Numbered from the stretch's first letter, positions 42,368 through 55,943 are shown. The stretch: 64,000 nt of DNA from Alphaproteobacteria bacterium HGW-Alphaproteobacteria-4 (GCA_002842855.1 PHEE01000005.1:1-64000); one strand, 5' to 3'. Notes: a model not told the origin generated them from the letters alone. Made by a program: numbers and translations.

Positions 42368-44380
42368 ATGCGCCGGCAGGTGAAAACGGATTTGCGCGGC
42401 GCGGTGGCGGTGGTCAGCCTTGCGCTGGCCGCCGGGGCCGACCCACGGGCGCCAGACCAGGGTTTCGATCCCGCACTGCGCGCCGAGTTGGCCGCAGCGG
42501 TTGCGGCGCTGCGCGCCAACCGCGCGGTTGCCGCGGTGCTGCTGCGGGCCGGGGCGGGGGGTTGGCCAGATGCCGCAGATCCGCTGTCTGAACGCGCGGC
42601 TTCGGAACTCGCGCCGGGGCTGGATGCGCTGGCAGATGCGCTGGCTGCGCTGGGCAAGCCGGTGGTGGTGGCGCTTGGCGGACGGCTGAGTGCGGCGGCA
42701 CTGGCGTTGGCGGTGGCGGCAGGCTGGCGGATTGCCGCGCGCGACACGGTATTTGTGCTGCCCCAGATTGTGCTGGCGACGCTGCCGGGGGCGGGGTTGA
42801 TGGTGCGGGCGGCGCGGCGCGCGGGGGCTGCGGCAGCGCTTCGGCTGGTGCAGCCGGGCCACGCGATCGAACTGAATGAGGCGCTTGGGCTGGGGCTGCT
42901 GGATGGCGTGGTCGAGGAAGGCGACGCCGATGCCGCAGCGCTTTCGGTGGCGCAAAGCCTTGCGACAGCGACTGCGGGCGCAGCCATGCCGCCGCAGCGC
43001 GCCGACGGCGCCGGTCTGGGCGACCCCGCAGCCTTTCTTGCGGAGGTCGCGGCGGCGCGTAGCGCTTTGCCGCAGGTGCCGCAGCCATTGCGTGAGGCGC
43101 GGGCGCGGGCAATCGACTGCGTCGAGGCGGCGCTGCTGCTGGCTACCCCCGAGGCGCTGCAATTTGCACAGGTGGCGCAAGATGACCTTGATGCGGCGCC
43201 GGCCTGCCGCGCGCTTACGCACGTTGCGGCAGCCGAGCGCAGGGTCATTGGTCAGATCGAAACCGCTGCGGCAAACGCGGTGCAACGCGTCGGGTTCTGG
43301 GAAATGGGCAGCGCTGCCGCGCCGCTGGCCGACGCGCTGAGTGTTGCGGGTTTCGCGGTGGTTCTGGGCGCCGCGGACGAGGCCGCGTTGGCCGAGGCAC
43401 TGGCTGCGGTTGCCTTGCGCCAGCAGGCCGCCGAGGCGGCGGGGCGGATCAGTGCGGCGGCGCGCGCTGCGGCCTGGGCGCGCATCGAAGGCGCCGAGCG
43501 GGGCGAGGGCCTTGCCGGGTGCAGTTGGGTGCTGAGCAACGCCGAGGCCGCAGCCGCGCTGCCGCCGGACCTGCCGCTGGTCCTTGCGGGCGAGCTTGCA
43601 CCCGAATTTGCGGCGGCGCCGGCGCTACGCCCTGTCGCGCCGAGGTTGGTGGAACTGGTGCCCCCCGCCGGGGCGCCGGGTCTTGTGGCGACCATTGCCG
43701 CTGTGCTGGCGCGCGCGCGGATCACGCCGCTGCGCACTGGCGCCGCGCCCGGCGGCATTGCGGCCCGCCTTGTGGCGCGCGCGTATGCCGCCGCCGAGCG
43801 CGCGGTGCTGGCAGGGGCGCGCCCTGATCAGGTTGACGCGGCGCTGGGGGTAGCAGACCCGCTGTTCCGCCGGGCCGATCGGCTTGGGCTGCCACGCATC
43901 GCCACCGAAATGCGCGCGTTGGGGCGGGCGCCGGGGCCACTTATCCTGCGGCTTCTGGCGGACCGTCAGGCGGGCACGCCCTCAACCTTTTATCGCGGTG
44001 CAGCCGTGCCGCCTGACCGTGCGGTTGCAGAAGTCACCGCTCTGCTGCCCGGTCTGCGCGCCGAGGCGGGCATTGCCGCAGTTCCCCTGACCGCGATGCA
44101 GATCAGGGCGCGGGTGATGGCCGAGCTTGCCGACGAGGGCGCGGCGATGCTGCAATCGGGGGTCGCCCTTGCGGCCGGCGACATCGACCTGGCCGCGCTT
44201 GCAGCGCTTGGTTTGCCGCGTGCCAGCGGCGGGCCGATGCATATTGCCGACACCGTTGGGCTGTTGGCGACGCGCACACTGCTGCGCAACCTTGGCCCGC
44301 TTGGTGCGCCAGCGCCCGAGGCGCTTTGGGATGTGCTGATCCGCAATGGCCGCCGCTTTGGCGACCTCGACCGGGGCTGA
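42368..44380 (+). CDS. FadB/FadJ-like protein (crotonase plus 3-hydroxyacyl-CoA dehydrogenase), probably catalytically inactive
   Basis: A 670-residue two-domain protein. The first 200 residues follow the crotonase fold (ALALAVAAGWRIAARDTVFVLPQ), and the second half the 3-hydroxyacyl-CoA dehydrogenase fold. Active-site residues are changed. The GGG oxyanion segment reads RLSAAAL, the two catalytic Glu positions of enoyl-CoA hydratase read Gln (LPQIVL) and Arg (AAALRLV), and the Rossmann GxGxxG becomes VGFWEMGSAA. The protein is rich in Ala. The ATG at 42368 has AGGGGTGG before it; a TTG start at 42338 is less likely. It may be a pseudo-enzyme or scaffold; no partner thiolase is nearby. Confidence 0.7.
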   Translation: MRRQVKTDLRGAVAVVSLALAAGADPRAPDQGFDPALRAELAAAVAALRANRAVAAVLLRAGAGGWPDAADPLSERAASELAPGLDALADALAALGKPVVVALGGRLSAAALALAVAAGWRIAARDTVFVLPQIVLATLPGAGLMVRAARRAGAAAALRLVQPGHAIELNEALGLGLLDGVVEEGDADAAALSVAQSLATATAGAAMPPQRADGAGLGDPAAFLAEVAAARSALPQVPQPLREARARAIDCVEAALLLATPEALQFAQVAQDDLDAAPACRALTHVAAAERRVIGQIETAAANAVQRVGFWEMGSAAAPLADALSVAGFAVVLGAADEAALAEALAAVALRQQAAEAAGRISAAARAAAWARIEGAERGEGLAGCSWVLSNAEAAAALPPDLPLVLAGELAPEFAAAPALRPVAPRLVELVPPAGAPGLVATIAAVLARARITPLRTGAAPGGIAARLVARAYAAAERAVLAGARPDQVDAALGVADPLFRRADRLGLPRIATEMRALGRAPGPLILRLLADRQAGTPSTFYRGAAVPPDRAVAEVTALLPGLRAEAGIAAVPLTAMQIRARVMAELADEGAAMLQSGVALAAGDIDLAALAALGLPRASGGPMHIADTVGLLATRTLLRNLGPLGAPAPEALWDVLIRNGRRFGDLDRG

Positions 44381-44412
44381 CGCGCCTGGGCTTGAACAAA
44401 CGCGCGCGCGGG

Positions 44413-44700
44413 TCAGTAGTGGCCCGCGCGGAAGTATTCGAGCACGTCCTGCCAACTGACCGCGCCGTCATCGGGGCCATAGTGGCCAGTGCGTTCGCGC
44501 ACTTTCCAAAAAAGCACGCGCAGCACCTCTTCTTCGCTGACCTGGCTGACCTCGGTTTTCTGGGTCATCGTGTCGCCGATCGTGTGCAGCCAGACGCGGT
44601 TGCGAAACTGAAGATAGGAAAATGATTCCCTGTTACCCGAAAGCGCAACCTCGTTGCGACCTTCGACAATATCCAGAACGGCGCGCTGGATCGGGTCCAT
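44413..44700 (-). CDS. Conserved hypothetical protein
   Basis: A 95-residue protein with no recognised domain. The N-terminus MDPIQRAVLDIVEGRNEVALSG and the C-terminus YGPDDGAVSWQDVLEYFRAG are hydrophilic and contain many acidic and aromatic residues, so a soluble cytoplasmic protein is likely. It starts three bases after the M23 gene stop and probably belongs to the clpA-M23 transcription unit. Function unknown. Confidence 0.6.
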   Translation of the reverse strand: MDPIQRAVLDIVEGRNEVALSGNRESFSYLQFRNRVWLHTIGDTMTQKTEVSQVSEEEVLRVLFWKVRERTGHYGPDDGAVSWQDVLEYFRAGHY

Positions 44701-44703
44701 TCC

Positions 44704-45669
44704 TCACCCCTCCACGACAAACGAAAGGTCGCGCGCACCGATTTCCGCGCCCGCGCGCACCAGCCGAATTGTGGCGGTGTAGCGGCCCCTTGGCCAACCC
44801 GCGGGCGAAGGGATGCGGGCGCCCGCGTAGCGGTAGAACAGGGCCTGATCGCGCTCGATTGGCGCCGCGTGGGCAAAGTGAAAGCCCGCCGGCCCGGTGA
44901 GGGTAAGGTGCAGCACATCGCCTGTGCGCCCACCCCAGCCATAGGCCCAGACGATCAATTGCGGCGCCTTGGCGGGCAGCACATTGGCGCGCGGCGCCCC
45001 TGCCTTGACGCTGGCATAGTCGGGCGGGTTCACCGTCAGCCCGAGGTCCAGGATGCCCGCAGGCATATAGGCGGGGGGCACCTGCCAGAGCGCGGCGGTG
45101 GCATCGACCGGGCAACCGGCGGCGGGGTTGGGGGCAAACGGGTCTACGACGGTGCCGCCGTGGCGAACCGTCAGGTGAAGGTGCGGAAACTCGGATTTGC
45201 CCGACAGCCCGACGTGGCCCAGGGGCGTGCCCGCCGACACCGCATCGCCGCGCGCCACCGCGACCGAGCCCGCCGCCAGGTGGCAATACTGGGTTTGCCA
45301 GCCCTGCCCATGGTCGATCACCACGCCATTGCCGCATTCCTTGCCCGCCACGTCGCCACCGGCCGCAAAGGCGCCATCGGCCTGCCCGTCGCGGGTGGCA
45401 GCGACAGTGCCGGGGGCGACGGCCAGCACCGCCACGCCTGCCGCCATCGCGGCAAGTGTCGGCAATGCGAAGTCGGTGCCGTCGTGGGCATCATAGCTTG
45501 CAGCGCCACAGGCATGGTCGCGCACCCCGGGGCCGGGGTCGCGGTCAGCGTAATGCTGGATGTAGCAGTTTTCGCCCAAATTGCAGGCCAGCGGCAGCGC
45601 AAGGCGCGGTGCCTCGGCCCCCGCGGGGGCCGCAAGTACAAGCGCCAGAATCGCTGCCGCCGCCCTCAT
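44704..45669 (-). CDS. M23 family metallopeptidase (LytM-type)
   Basis: A secreted 321-residue protein. Residues 1-18 form a signal peptide ending APAGA. The zinc site is HDGTDFAL with the His-x-His partner FPHLHLTVR, both typical of peptidoglycan endopeptidases. The C-terminal 120 residues form an extra domain with Cys-poor beta strands (PPAYMPAGILDLGLTVN). Cys residues at about 29, 35 and 54 may form disulfides. The start overlaps the clpA stop in ATGA. Confidence 0.9.
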   Translation of the reverse strand: MRAAAAILALVLAAPAGAEAPRLALPLACNLGENCYIQHYADRDPGPGVRDHACGAASYDAHDGTDFALPTLAAMAAGVAVLAVAPGTVAATRDGQADGAFAAGGDVAGKECGNGVVIDHGQGWQTQYCHLAAGSVAVARGDAVSAGTPLGHVGLSGKSEFPHLHLTVRHGGTVVDPFAPNPAAGCPVDATAALWQVPPAYMPAGILDLGLTVNPPDYASVKAGAPRANVLPAKAPQLIVWAYGWGGRTGDVLHLTLTGPAGFHFAHAAPIERDQALFYRYAGARIPSPAGWPRGRYTATIRLVRAGAEIGARDLSFVVEG

Positions 45670-47984
45670 TGCGCCGTAAGCAGGGGGGGGCGACTGGTGG
45701 TCAGCTTGGCTTTCTGGATTTCCTCGACGTCGATCACGATGGCGCCATCGCGCACCGAGACCTTGGCGACGCCGCCTTTGGTCAGGCGACCAAAAAGCAG
45801 TTCCTCGGCCAGCGGCTTTTTGATGTGCTCCTGAATCGTGCGCCCCAAAGGCCGCGCGCCCATGTGTTCGTCATAGCCGCGCTCGGCCAGCCAATCGGCG
45901 GCTTCGGGGGTCAGCTCGATATGCACGTTGCGGTCGATCAGTTGCGCTTCAAGTTGCAGCACGAACTTGTCGACCACCTGCAAGATCACTTCGCGCGGCA
46001 GCGCCGCAAAGCTGACCACCGCATCAAGGCGGTTGCGGAACTCGGGGCTGAAGGCACGTTCGACGGCCGCAGTATCTTCGCCCTCGCGCCGCCCACGGCC
46101 AAAACCGATCGCCGCCTTGGCCTGCTCTGCCGCACCCGCGTTTGACGTCATGATCAGGATCACGTTGCGGAAATCGACCTGCCGGCCGTTGTGGTCGGTC
46201 AGCTTGCCGTGGTCCATCACCTGCAACAGGATGTTGTAGACATCGGGGTGCGCTTTTTCGATTTCATCGAGCAAGAGTACGCAATGCGGGTGCTGATCAA
46301 CGCCATCGGTCAGCATACCGCCCTGATCAAAGCCGACATAGCCCGGGGGCGCACCGATCAGGCGCGAAACCGCGTGTTTTTCCATGTATTCCGACATGTC
46401 AAAACGCAGCAGTTCAACCCCCAGCACATCGGCCAGTTGCTTGGCGACTTCGGTTTTGCCCACCCCGGTGGGGCCGGTGAACAGATAATTGCCAATCGGT
46501 TTTTCAGGTTCGCGCAGACCCGCGCGGGAAAGTTTGATGGCGCTGGCCAGCGTTTCAATGGCCTTGTCCTGTCCGAACACGACGCGCTTGAGCGAACGTT
46601 CGAGGTCACGCAGCACCTCGGCGTCATCCTTGGAGACGTTGCGCGGCGGGATCCGGGCGATCTTGGCAACGACTGCCTCAATCTCTTTCGGCCCCAAGGT
46701 CTTGCGGCGCCTCGATTCGGTCAGCAGGTGCTGCGCCGCCCCCGCCTCGTCGATCACATCAATCGCCTTGTCGGGCAGCTTGCGGTCATGGATATAGCGG
46801 GCGGAAAGTTCGACCGCCGCCTTGATCGCGTCATTGGTGTAGCGAATGTCGTGGTGTTGCTCGAAATAGGGCTTCAGGCCCATCAGAATCTTGATGCTGT
46901 CGGGCACGGAAGGTTCGTTCACGTCAATCTTCTGAAACCGCCGCGCAAGGGCGCGGTCTTTTTCAAAGTGCTGGCGGAATTCCTTGTAGGTGGTGGACCC
47001 CATGCAGCGCAGCTTGCCGCCCTGCAACGCAGGTTTGAGCAGGTTTGATGCGTCCATCGAGCCACCCGAGGTAGCGCCGGCGCCGATCACCGTATGGATC
47101 TCGTCGATGAACAGGATCGCGTCGGGGTGATCTTCCAGCTCTTTCACCACCGCTTTCAGCCGTTCCTCAAAGTCGCCGCGATACCGGGTGCCCGCGAGCA
47201 GCGCGCCCATATCGAGCGAAAAGATTGTCGCCTTGGCGAGAATCTCGGGGGTTTCGCCGCGGGTGATCTTCAGCGCCAGCCCCTCGGCAATCGCGGTCTT
47301 GCCCACGCCGGGGTCGCCCACCAGCAGCGGGTTGTTCTTGCGCCGACGGCAGAGCACCTGAATGCAGCGTTCCACCTCATCTTCGCGACCGATCAGCGGG
47401 TCGATCTCGCCTTTGGCGGATTTGGCGTTCAGATCGACGCAGTATTTGGCCAGCGCCGATTCCTTGGCCTCGCCCTGCGCCTGTGCCTGTTGTGCGGGTT
47501 CCTCATCGGCGCCGATGATCGGGCGGCTTTCGCCAAAACTCGGGTCTTTGGCTACGCCATGCGCGATGAAATTGACTGCGTCATAGCGCGTCATGTCCTG
47601 TTCTTGCAGGAAGTATGCGGCGTTCGATTCGCGCTCGGCAAAGATCGCCACCAGCACGTTGCCGCCGGTAACCTCGCTGCGGCCCGAGCTTTGCACATGG
47701 ATTGCGGCGCGCTGGATCACGCGCTGGAAGGCGGCAGTCGGCACCGCTTCCGAGCCTTCGACCTCGGTGATGAGGGTGGCAAGCTCATCATCGACAAACT
47801 CGGTCAGCACGCGGCGCAGGTCTTCAAGGTCAACCCCGCAGGCACGCATCACGCGCGCCGCATCGGGTTCATCCAGCAACGACAGCAGCAAATGCTCCAG
47901 CGTCGCCAGTTCGTGGTGGCGGGCATTGGCCAGCGCCAGAGCGCCGTGAATGGCCTGTTCGAGCGTCGTCGAAAACGATGGCAC
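45666..47984 (-). CDS. clpA: ATP-dependent Clp protease ATP-binding subunit ClpA
   Basis: Double AAA+ unfoldase that feeds ClpP and reads the N-end rule through ClpS. It has 772 residues from the GTG at 47984, which has an AAAGGAG site; the upstream frame extension is not conserved. The N-terminal Clp_N repeats start [21 protein letters not shown]1 has Walker A GDPGVGKT and AAA2 has GPTGVGKTE, each with Walker B and Arg fingers (e.g. [13 protein letters not shown]). The ClpP-binding IGF-type loop appears as IGFGRG in AAA2. The stop overlaps the M23 start. Confidence 0.96.
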   Translation of the reverse strand: MPSFSTTLEQAIHGALALANARHHELATLEHLLLSLLDEPDAARVMRACGVDLEDLRRVLTEFVDDELATLITEVEGSEAVPTAAFQRVIQRAAIHVQSSGRSEVTGGNVLVAIFAERESNAAYFLQEQDMTRYDAVNFIAHGVAKDPSFGESRPIIGADEEPAQQAQAQGEAKESALAKYCVDLNAKSAKGEIDPLIGREDEVERCIQVLCRRRKNNPLLVGDPGVGKTAIAEGLALKITRGETPEILAKATIFSLDMGALLAGTRYRGDFEERLKAVVKELEDHPDAILFIDEIHTVIGAGATSGGSMDASNLLKPALQGGKLRCMGSTTYKEFRQHFEKDRALARRFQKIDVNEPSVPDSIKILMGLKPYFEQHHDIRYTNDAIKAAVELSARYIHDRKLPDKAIDVIDEAGAAQHLLTESRRRKTLGPKEIEAVVAKIARIPPRNVSKDDAEVLRDLERSLKRVVFGQDKAIETLASAIKLSRAGLREPEKPIGNYLFTGPTGVGKTEVAKQLADVLGVELLRFDMSEYMEKHAVSRLIGAPPGYVGFDQGGMLTDGVDQHPHCVLLLDEIEKAHPDVYNILLQVMDHGKLTDHNGRQVDFRNVILIMTSNAGAAEQAKAAIGFGRGRREGEDTAAVERAFSPEFRNRLDAVVSFAALPREVILQVVDKFVLQLEAQLIDRNVHIELTPEAADWLAERGYDEHMGARPLGRTIQEHIKKPLAEELLFGRLTKGGVAKVSVRDGAIVIDVEEIQKAKLTTSRPPLLTAQ

Positions 47985-48156
47985 GTCGGTGCTCCTTTCA
48001 GCGGGTGGCGGCGCGCGGCGGAGGCCGCGCCCGGACCCTTGCGTATTGATCTTAAACTTCGGTGGAAATCGCCCGGCTTCAAGGGCTTTCTTGCCAAAAT
48101 GCCGCAGCCGCGCGGATCGGTGCTGAAAATGTGATCGCTGCGGCCCCACGCAAGGG

Positions 48157-48924
48157 TCAGAAACGGTCCTTGCGGGCGCGAAGTTCGGTAAAGACCGCCA
48201 GCGGGCTGGCGCCCGGCATGCCGACGGCGGCGGCAAGCGCGGGGTCGGCGGCGCGCAGATAGGGGTTGGTCACGCGTTCAAGCGCCAATGTCACCGGCAA
48301 TGTCGGGCGCCCGGCATCGCGGGCCGTCTGCGCCTCGGCCATCCGGGCCAGCAGCGCCGGGTGCGTGGGTTCGAGGCTAAGCGCAAAGCGGCCATTGTTC
48401 AGCGTGTATTCATGACCCGAACAGATGCGGGTGGCGTCGGGCAGTTCGGCCAGCCGTTCAAGCGAGGCGAACATCTGCGCCGGCGTGCCCTCGAAGATCC
48501 GTCCGCAGCCCCAGCCCATCAGGCTGTCGCCGGTAAAGGCAAGGCGCGCGGCGGCGAAATGGTATGCAAGGTGCCCCGAGGTATGGCCCGGAACCCCGAT
48601 CACCTCGACCGCCTGCATGCCCACCGGCAGAATGTCGCCGGGTTCCACCGCCTCGGTCAGTGGCGGCAGGCGGTGGGCATCGGCGGCGGCGCCGATCATC
48701 CGGGCGCCGGTCGCGGCCTCAAGCATCGGCGCGCCCTGAATATGGTCCGGGTGGTGGTGGGTCAGCAGGATGTGGCTCAGCTTCCAGCCGCGCGCGTAAA
48801 GCTCGTGCAGGATCGGCGCGGCCTCGGGGGCATCGATCACCACCGTGGTGTCGGTGGCGGCGTCATGGACCAGCCAGGCGTAATTGTCGGACAGGCAGGG
48901 GATAGTGACGAGTTCCAGGGGCAT
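48157..48924 (-). CDS. gloB: Hydroxyacylglutathione hydrolase (glyoxalase II)
   Basis: Binuclear metal hydrolase of the MBL fold, 255 residues, that converts S-D-lactoylglutathione to D-lactate. The motif THHHPDH (about residues 58-64) gives four metal ligands. The later ligands are in PGHTSGH, FTGDSLMGWGCGRIF and CSGHEYT. The C-terminal HAGH domain contains NPYLRAADPAL. The start at 48924 is used because it gives the family's usual length; the frame extends 15 codons upstream. Confidence 0.94.
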   Translation of the reverse strand: MPLELVTIPCLSDNYAWLVHDAATDTTVVIDAPEAAPILHELYARGWKLSHILLTHHHPDHIQGAPMLEAATGARMIGAAADAHRLPPLTEAVEPGDILPVGMQAVEVIGVPGHTSGHLAYHFAAARLAFTGDSLMGWGCGRIFEGTPAQMFASLERLAELPDATRICSGHEYTLNNGRFALSLEPTHPALLARMAEAQTARDAGRPTLPVTLALERVTNPYLRAADPALAAAVGMPGASPLAVFTELRARKDRF

Positions 48925-49115
48925 GATCCGCGCGCAATAGTGGTTTTCAGACGCTGCAGTTTCGCGCATGCGGGCGCCTAGCGCAATCGGTCATCTACCT
49001 GTCGAAAAGAGTATGTTTGCGCTACCCTTGGGGGTGCTTGCCGCTTGCATCGCGCCGCGCTCCGCCCCACCTTTGCACCACGCCTTGTGCCGATGCCGAA
49101 CCCGGGAAAGCCACC

Positions 49116-49871
49116 ATGCACCTCGACGTGCTCGACCTGCGCAATTTCTACTATCGCACCCAGCTTGGGCGGGCGGCGCAAAAGGCCGTGCGTGATCGGG
49201 TGCTGGGGCTTTGGCCTGCGGGGCAGGCCGAAATGACCGGGCTGACCGTGGTGGGCTTTGGCTTTGCGGTGCCGTTGCTGCGCCCCTACCTTGAACACGC
49301 GCGCCGGGTGATCGGGCTGATGCCAGCGGCGCAGGGGGTGATGCCGTGGCCCGCCGGGCTGCCCAATGTTTCGGTGCTCTGCGATGAAACCCGCTGGCCG
49401 CTGGAAACCGGCATGGTTGACCGTCTGGTCGTGATACACGGGCTGGAAACATCAAATAATGCGGGTGCGCTGATGGCCGAGGCGTGGCGGGTGCTTGGCC
49501 CCGGCGGGCGGGCGCTGCTGATCGTGCCGAACCGCGCCGGGCTTTGGGCGCCGCGCGAAAACACGCCGTTCGGCTTTGGCCGCCCCTATACGCTTGGTCA
49601 GCTTGATGCGCAGGCCCGCGCCGCGGGCTTTGTGCCCGAACGTCACGCGGCTGCGCTTTATATTCCGCCGTCGCACCGCCGCTTTTGGCTGCGCTCGGCG
49701 CCGATGTGGGAACGCATGGGGCAACGGGTTTCGGGTCTGCTGGCGGCGGGCGTGGTTATGCTTGAGGTTTCCAAACAGGTGCAGGCGCCCCGCCGTGGCC
49801 TTGGCGAGGTGGTGCGCCGCCCGCTGCGGGTGCTGGAAGGGCAGGCACGCCCCAGTGCCGAGCCGGTCTGA
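49116..49871 (+). CDS. Class I SAM-dependent methyltransferase
   Basis: A 251-residue methyltransferase-fold protein. The SAM motif [11 protein letters not shown] is unusual but sits at the expected position, followed by [34 protein letters not shown], a clear motif II/post-II region. An [12 protein letters not shown] region follows. The C-terminal tail is basic ([15 protein letters not shown]). Its partner or substrate is unknown; divergent proximity to gloB might indicate methylglyoxal-related or lipid function, which is speculative. Confidence 0.82.
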   Translation: MHLDVLDLRNFYYRTQLGRAAQKAVRDRVLGLWPAGQAEMTGLTVVGFGFAVPLLRPYLEHARRVIGLMPAAQGVMPWPAGLPNVSVLCDETRWPLETGMVDRLVVIHGLETSNNAGALMAEAWRVLGPGGRALLIVPNRAGLWAPRENTPFGFGRPYTLGQLDAQARAAGFVPERHAAALYIPPSHRRFWLRSAPMWERMGQRVSGLLAAGVVMLEVSKQVQAPRRGLGEVVRRPLRVLEGQARPSAEPV

Positions 49872-49878
49872 AGCTGCA

Positions 49879-50217
49879 CTAGCTGTTGCGCGCCGCGCGC
49901 AGGGCAAATGCGATGCGCGCGCGCACCTCGGCGGGTTCATTTTCAATCGCGGCCAGAACCGCGCGCAATTCGCCGCGCAGGCCGTGCATCTGGTCGATCA
50001 GCCCGATCACCACGCCAAGCGCATCGTCGGCAAGGCCGAACTCTTCGCAGAGCTCGCACAGAAGTTCCATCCGCGCGAGGTCTATCTGGCGGAACATGTA
50101 GCCCGTCTCGCTGCGCTCGGGCGTAACCACCTCGGCCTCGACGAAGGCGGTGATGCGGGTGCGGGTCAGCCGGGCGATGGCGGCAACGGCCTGATCTTCG
50201 GTGTAGCGGTCGGTCAT
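49879..50217 (-). CDS. cbpM: Chaperone modulator CbpM
   Basis: A 112-residue protein of the CbpM family that binds the J domain of CbpA and inhibits its co-chaperone activity. The MerR-like N-terminal HTH segment has ITAFVEAEVVTPERSETGYMF, and the rest is helical with DLARMELLCELCEEF. It lies directly after cbpA, overlapping by four bases. This arrangement matches E. coli cbpAM. Confidence 0.9.
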   Translation of the reverse strand: MTDRYTEDQAVAAIARLTRTRITAFVEAEVVTPERSETGYMFRQIDLARMELLCELCEEFGLADDALGVVIGLIDQMHGLRGELRAVLAAIENEPAEVRARIAFALRAARNS

Positions 50218-51137
50218 GGCGTCATCCCCTTGCGCGGGTTGTAGGCGTGGGTCTTGCGCCAGTCGCGCAGAAACTCGGCCAGCGCCTCGTCAGCCTTTGG
50301 TGGTGCCACAATGCGCAGTTCAACCAGTTGATCGCCCGGCGCCCCGCTTGCGGGCTTTGCGCCGCGCCCACGCAGCCGCAGAATGCGGCCGCTGCTGGCG
50401 CCAGCGGGAATGGTCAGGCTGACGGTGCCGCCGATCGTCGGCACCTCGACCTTGGCGCCCAATACCGCCTCGTCAATGGTGATCGGCAGCGTCAGCAGAA
50501 TGTCGTTGCCTTCGCGGCGGAACAACGGGTGCGGGCGCAATGTCAGTGTGACGTAGGCATCACCCGGCGGACCGCCGCCAATGCCCGGCGCGCCCTTGCC
50601 GCGCAGCCGCAGGGTCTGGCCGTCGGCGGTGCCTTCGGGAATGGTTACTTCGAGCGTGCTGCCATCGGGCAGGGTGATGCGGGTTGTGCCGCCGCGCACG
50701 GCATCGAGAAACGGCACCTCCAGCGTGTAGCGCAGATCGGTGCCGCCGGCACGAAAGCCTTGCCCGGCCCGCGCCCCGCCCGTCTGCCCCTTCTGACGTA
50801 GAAATTCGGCAAAAATGTCGGACACATCGGGAAATTCGTCGGCGCGGTGCGAACGGTAGGGGTTGCCCGGCGCCTCGGCATAGTCGCGGTAAAACTTGCG
50901 CTCTTGCCGCTCGGCGCCGCTGGCGTCGATCTCGCCACGGTCAAAGCGCGCCCGTGTTTCTGGGTCTTTCAAAAGGTCATAGGCGATTGAGGCCGCCTTG
51001 AACCGCGCCTCGGCGGTCTTGTCATCGGGGTTGAGGTCGGGGTGGCTGGAGCGGGCGATCTTGCGATACGCCTTCTTGATTTCGTCATCGGTCGCGGTCT
51101 TTTTTACACCAAGCGCCGCGTAGGGGTCATTGGTCAT
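50214..51137 (-). CDS. cbpA: DnaJ-type co-chaperone CbpA
   Basis: A 307-residue curved-DNA-binding J-domain protein. The J domain begins MTNDPYAALGVKKTATDDEIKKAYRK over the first 30 residues and has the HPD motif in SSHPDLNPDD. A G/F-type linker (GGARAGQGFRAGG) and two beta-sandwich C-terminal domains follow, with no zinc-finger, so it is CbpA and not DnaJ. It starts at 51137 with CGGAGG upstream; a longer frame is not conserved. CbpA stimulates DnaK, and CbpM controls it. Confidence 0.95.
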   Translation of the reverse strand: MTNDPYAALGVKKTATDDEIKKAYRKIARSSHPDLNPDDKTAEARFKAASIAYDLLKDPETRARFDRGEIDASGAERQERKFYRDYAEAPGNPYRSHRADEFPDVSDIFAEFLRQKGQTGGARAGQGFRAGGTDLRYTLEVPFLDAVRGGTTRITLPDGSTLEVTIPEGTADGQTLRLRGKGAPGIGGGPPGDAYVTLTLRPHPLFRREGNDILLTLPITIDEAVLGAKVEVPTIGGTVSLTIPAGASSGRILRLRGRGAKPASGAPGDQLVELRIVAPPKADEALAEFLRDWRKTHAYNPRKGMTP

Positions 51138-51517
51138 GGTGCCTCCGGGGGCAGATGTGCGGCCCACACATGGCAAGTATCGGCGCAACGGGCAGCCATC
51201 ACAAGCCTTTCGCGTTGTGGCCGGGGTGAATCACCCCCGCCCGCTGAGGCCTGCGCGCTGCCTTGAGCGGCCCGGTTGCGGCAAGTCGGCACATGTTAGC
51301 GCCTGCAATTGGCGCGGCGGGGCGGTGCAAGTTGCACAGGGCCGAAAATACCGTGCATGGTGGCGCAAAACCAACGCCCAAGACGGTTGCGGGGGCAAAG
51401 GTGCTCTGCTACACCCGCGCCGAAATCAGACGTGCCGGGGGGTGCCTCGCACGCCACGGGGGGTCTGCGGTCTGGCGCAATGCCGGGCTTTCAGGCAAAG
51501 ATATCGGAAGGGTGGAC
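51138..51517 (+). promoter_or_regulatory. Long leader of the atp operon with candidate promoter
   Basis: This 380-base stretch has no convincing gene. A candidate sigma-70-type promoter is TTGCGG (51387-51392), a 17-base spacer and TACACC (51410-51415), leaving about 100 bases of leader before atpH. The match is moderate. The same region must also carry the cbpA promoter on the other strand. Confidence 0.35.
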
Positions 51518-52077
51518 GTGTCCGAACCAGCTTCGATTTCCGCAAGTATCGCCGGGCGCTATGCCTCGGCCGTGTTCGAACTTTCGCAAGAGACGAAAGC
51601 GCTTGCCGCGCTCGAGTCCGATGTGGCGGCGCTTGAGGCCGCACTGGCAGAGAGCGCCGACCTGCGCGACCTGATTGCCTCGCCGCTGTATTCGCGCGAT
51701 GCACAGGCCCGTGCGGTCGCTGGCCTTGCAGCGAAGATGAAGCTTGCGCCCGTCACCGCCAATACGCTTGCGCTGATGGCCGACAAGCGGCGGCTGTTCG
51801 TGCTGCCGCAACTGATCGCGGCGCTGCGCGCGCGTATCGCCGATGCCAAGGGCGAAATGACCGCCGAAGTCACCGCCGCGCAGGCGCTGACCGAAGCGCA
51901 GGCCAAGAAACTCGCCGCGACGCTTGCAAAGCAGACCGGCAAGAGTGTGAAACTGAATGTCGCTGTCGATGAAAGCCTCATCGGCGGCATGATCGTGAAG
52001 CTGGGCTCGAAGATGATCGATACCTCGGTCAAATCCAAGCTCGCCTCCCTGCAAAATGCCATGAAAGAGGTCGGATA

Positions 52078-52078
<1 letters not shown>
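51518..52078 (+). CDS. atpH: ATP synthase F1 subunit delta
   Basis: Stator subunit connecting F1 to Fo, 186 residues from a GTG behind GGAAGGG. It starts [23 protein letters not shown] and has the family C-terminal motif with [20 protein letters not shown] (residues about 153-172). The longer frame upstream is rejected. First gene of the operon; the stop TAA shares its last base with the atpA ATG. Confidence 0.95.
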
Positions 52079-53607
<1,529 letters not shown>

Positions 53608-53627
53608 GCGCGTGAGAGGAGTGGGGC

Positions 53628-54497
53628 ATGCCCAGCCTTAAGGACCTGAAGAACCGGATCGCAAGCGTCAAGAACACGCGCAAGATCACCAAAGCGATGC
53701 AGATGGTCTCGGCGGCGAAGCTCCGCCGAGCCCAGGATGCCGCCGTGGCCGCGCGGCCCTATGCCGAACGGATGACCGCGGTGATGGCCGGGCTTGCCGC
53801 TTCGGTCGGCACCACCGACAGCGCGCCGCGCCTGCTGGCCGGCACCGGCAGCGACCAGACCCACCTGCTGGTGGTGATGACCGCCGAACGGGGCCTTTGC
53901 GGTGGCTTCAACTCGACCATCGTGCGCCTTGCGCGCGCCCGCATCAACGAGTTGCTGGCCGCTGGCAAGACGGTGAAAATTCTCACCGTCGGCAAGAAGG
54001 GCCGCGAGCAACTGAAGCGCGAATATGGCAAGCATTTCGTCGGACACGTTGATCTGACCGAGGTCAAGCGCATGGGCTACGATACCGCCCAATCGATCAC
54101 GCGCGACATTCTTGGCCGCTTCGAGGCGGGCGAGTTTGACGTCGCGACGCTTTATTACAACCGCTTCCAATCGGTCATCAGCCAAATCCCGACGCCGCGT
54201 CAGATCATTCCCGCGCATTTCGAGGCCGAAACCGAGGTCGCCGCCGGGTATGACTATGAACCGAGCGAAGAAGCAATTCTGGCCGACCTGCTGCCGCGCG
54301 CGGTGGCAACGCAGGTGTTCACCGCGCTTTTGGAAAACGGTGCCTCGGAACAGGGTGCCCGGATGTCGGCAATGGACAGCGCCACGCGCAATGCGGGCGA
54401 GATGATCGACAAGCTGACGATCCAGTACAACCGCTCGCGCCAGGCCGCGATCACAAAAGAGCTCATCGAAATCATTTCGGGCGCCGAGGCGCTCTGA
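53628..54497 (+). CDS. atpG: ATP synthase F1 subunit gamma
   Basis: Central rotor shaft, 289 residues. N-terminal coil [24 protein letters not shown] and the C-terminal [28 protein letters not shown] match the family. GAGAGGAG precedes the start. It keeps the typical order between alpha and beta. Confidence 0.98.
   Translation: MPSLKDLKNRIASVKNTRKITKAMQMVSAAKLRRAQDAAVAARPYAERMTAVMAGLAASVGTTDSAPRLLAGTGSDQTHLLVVMTAERGLCGGFNSTIVRLARARINELLAAGKTVKILTVGKKGREQLKREYGKHFVGHVDLTEVKRMGYDTAQSITRDILGRFEAGEFDVATLYYNRFQSVISQIPTPRQIIPAHFEAETEVAAGYDYEPSEEAILADLLPRAVATQVFTALLENGASEQGARMSAMDSATRNAGEMIDKLTIQYNRSRQAAITKELIEIISGAEAL

Positions 54498-55943
<1,446 letters not shown>

Noticed and set aside
41744-43285. 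513-codon minus-strand frame across the DksA-like and FadB-like genes
   Set aside because: Overlaps two genes with ribosome sites and motifs on the + strand; its product is basic and low-complexity.
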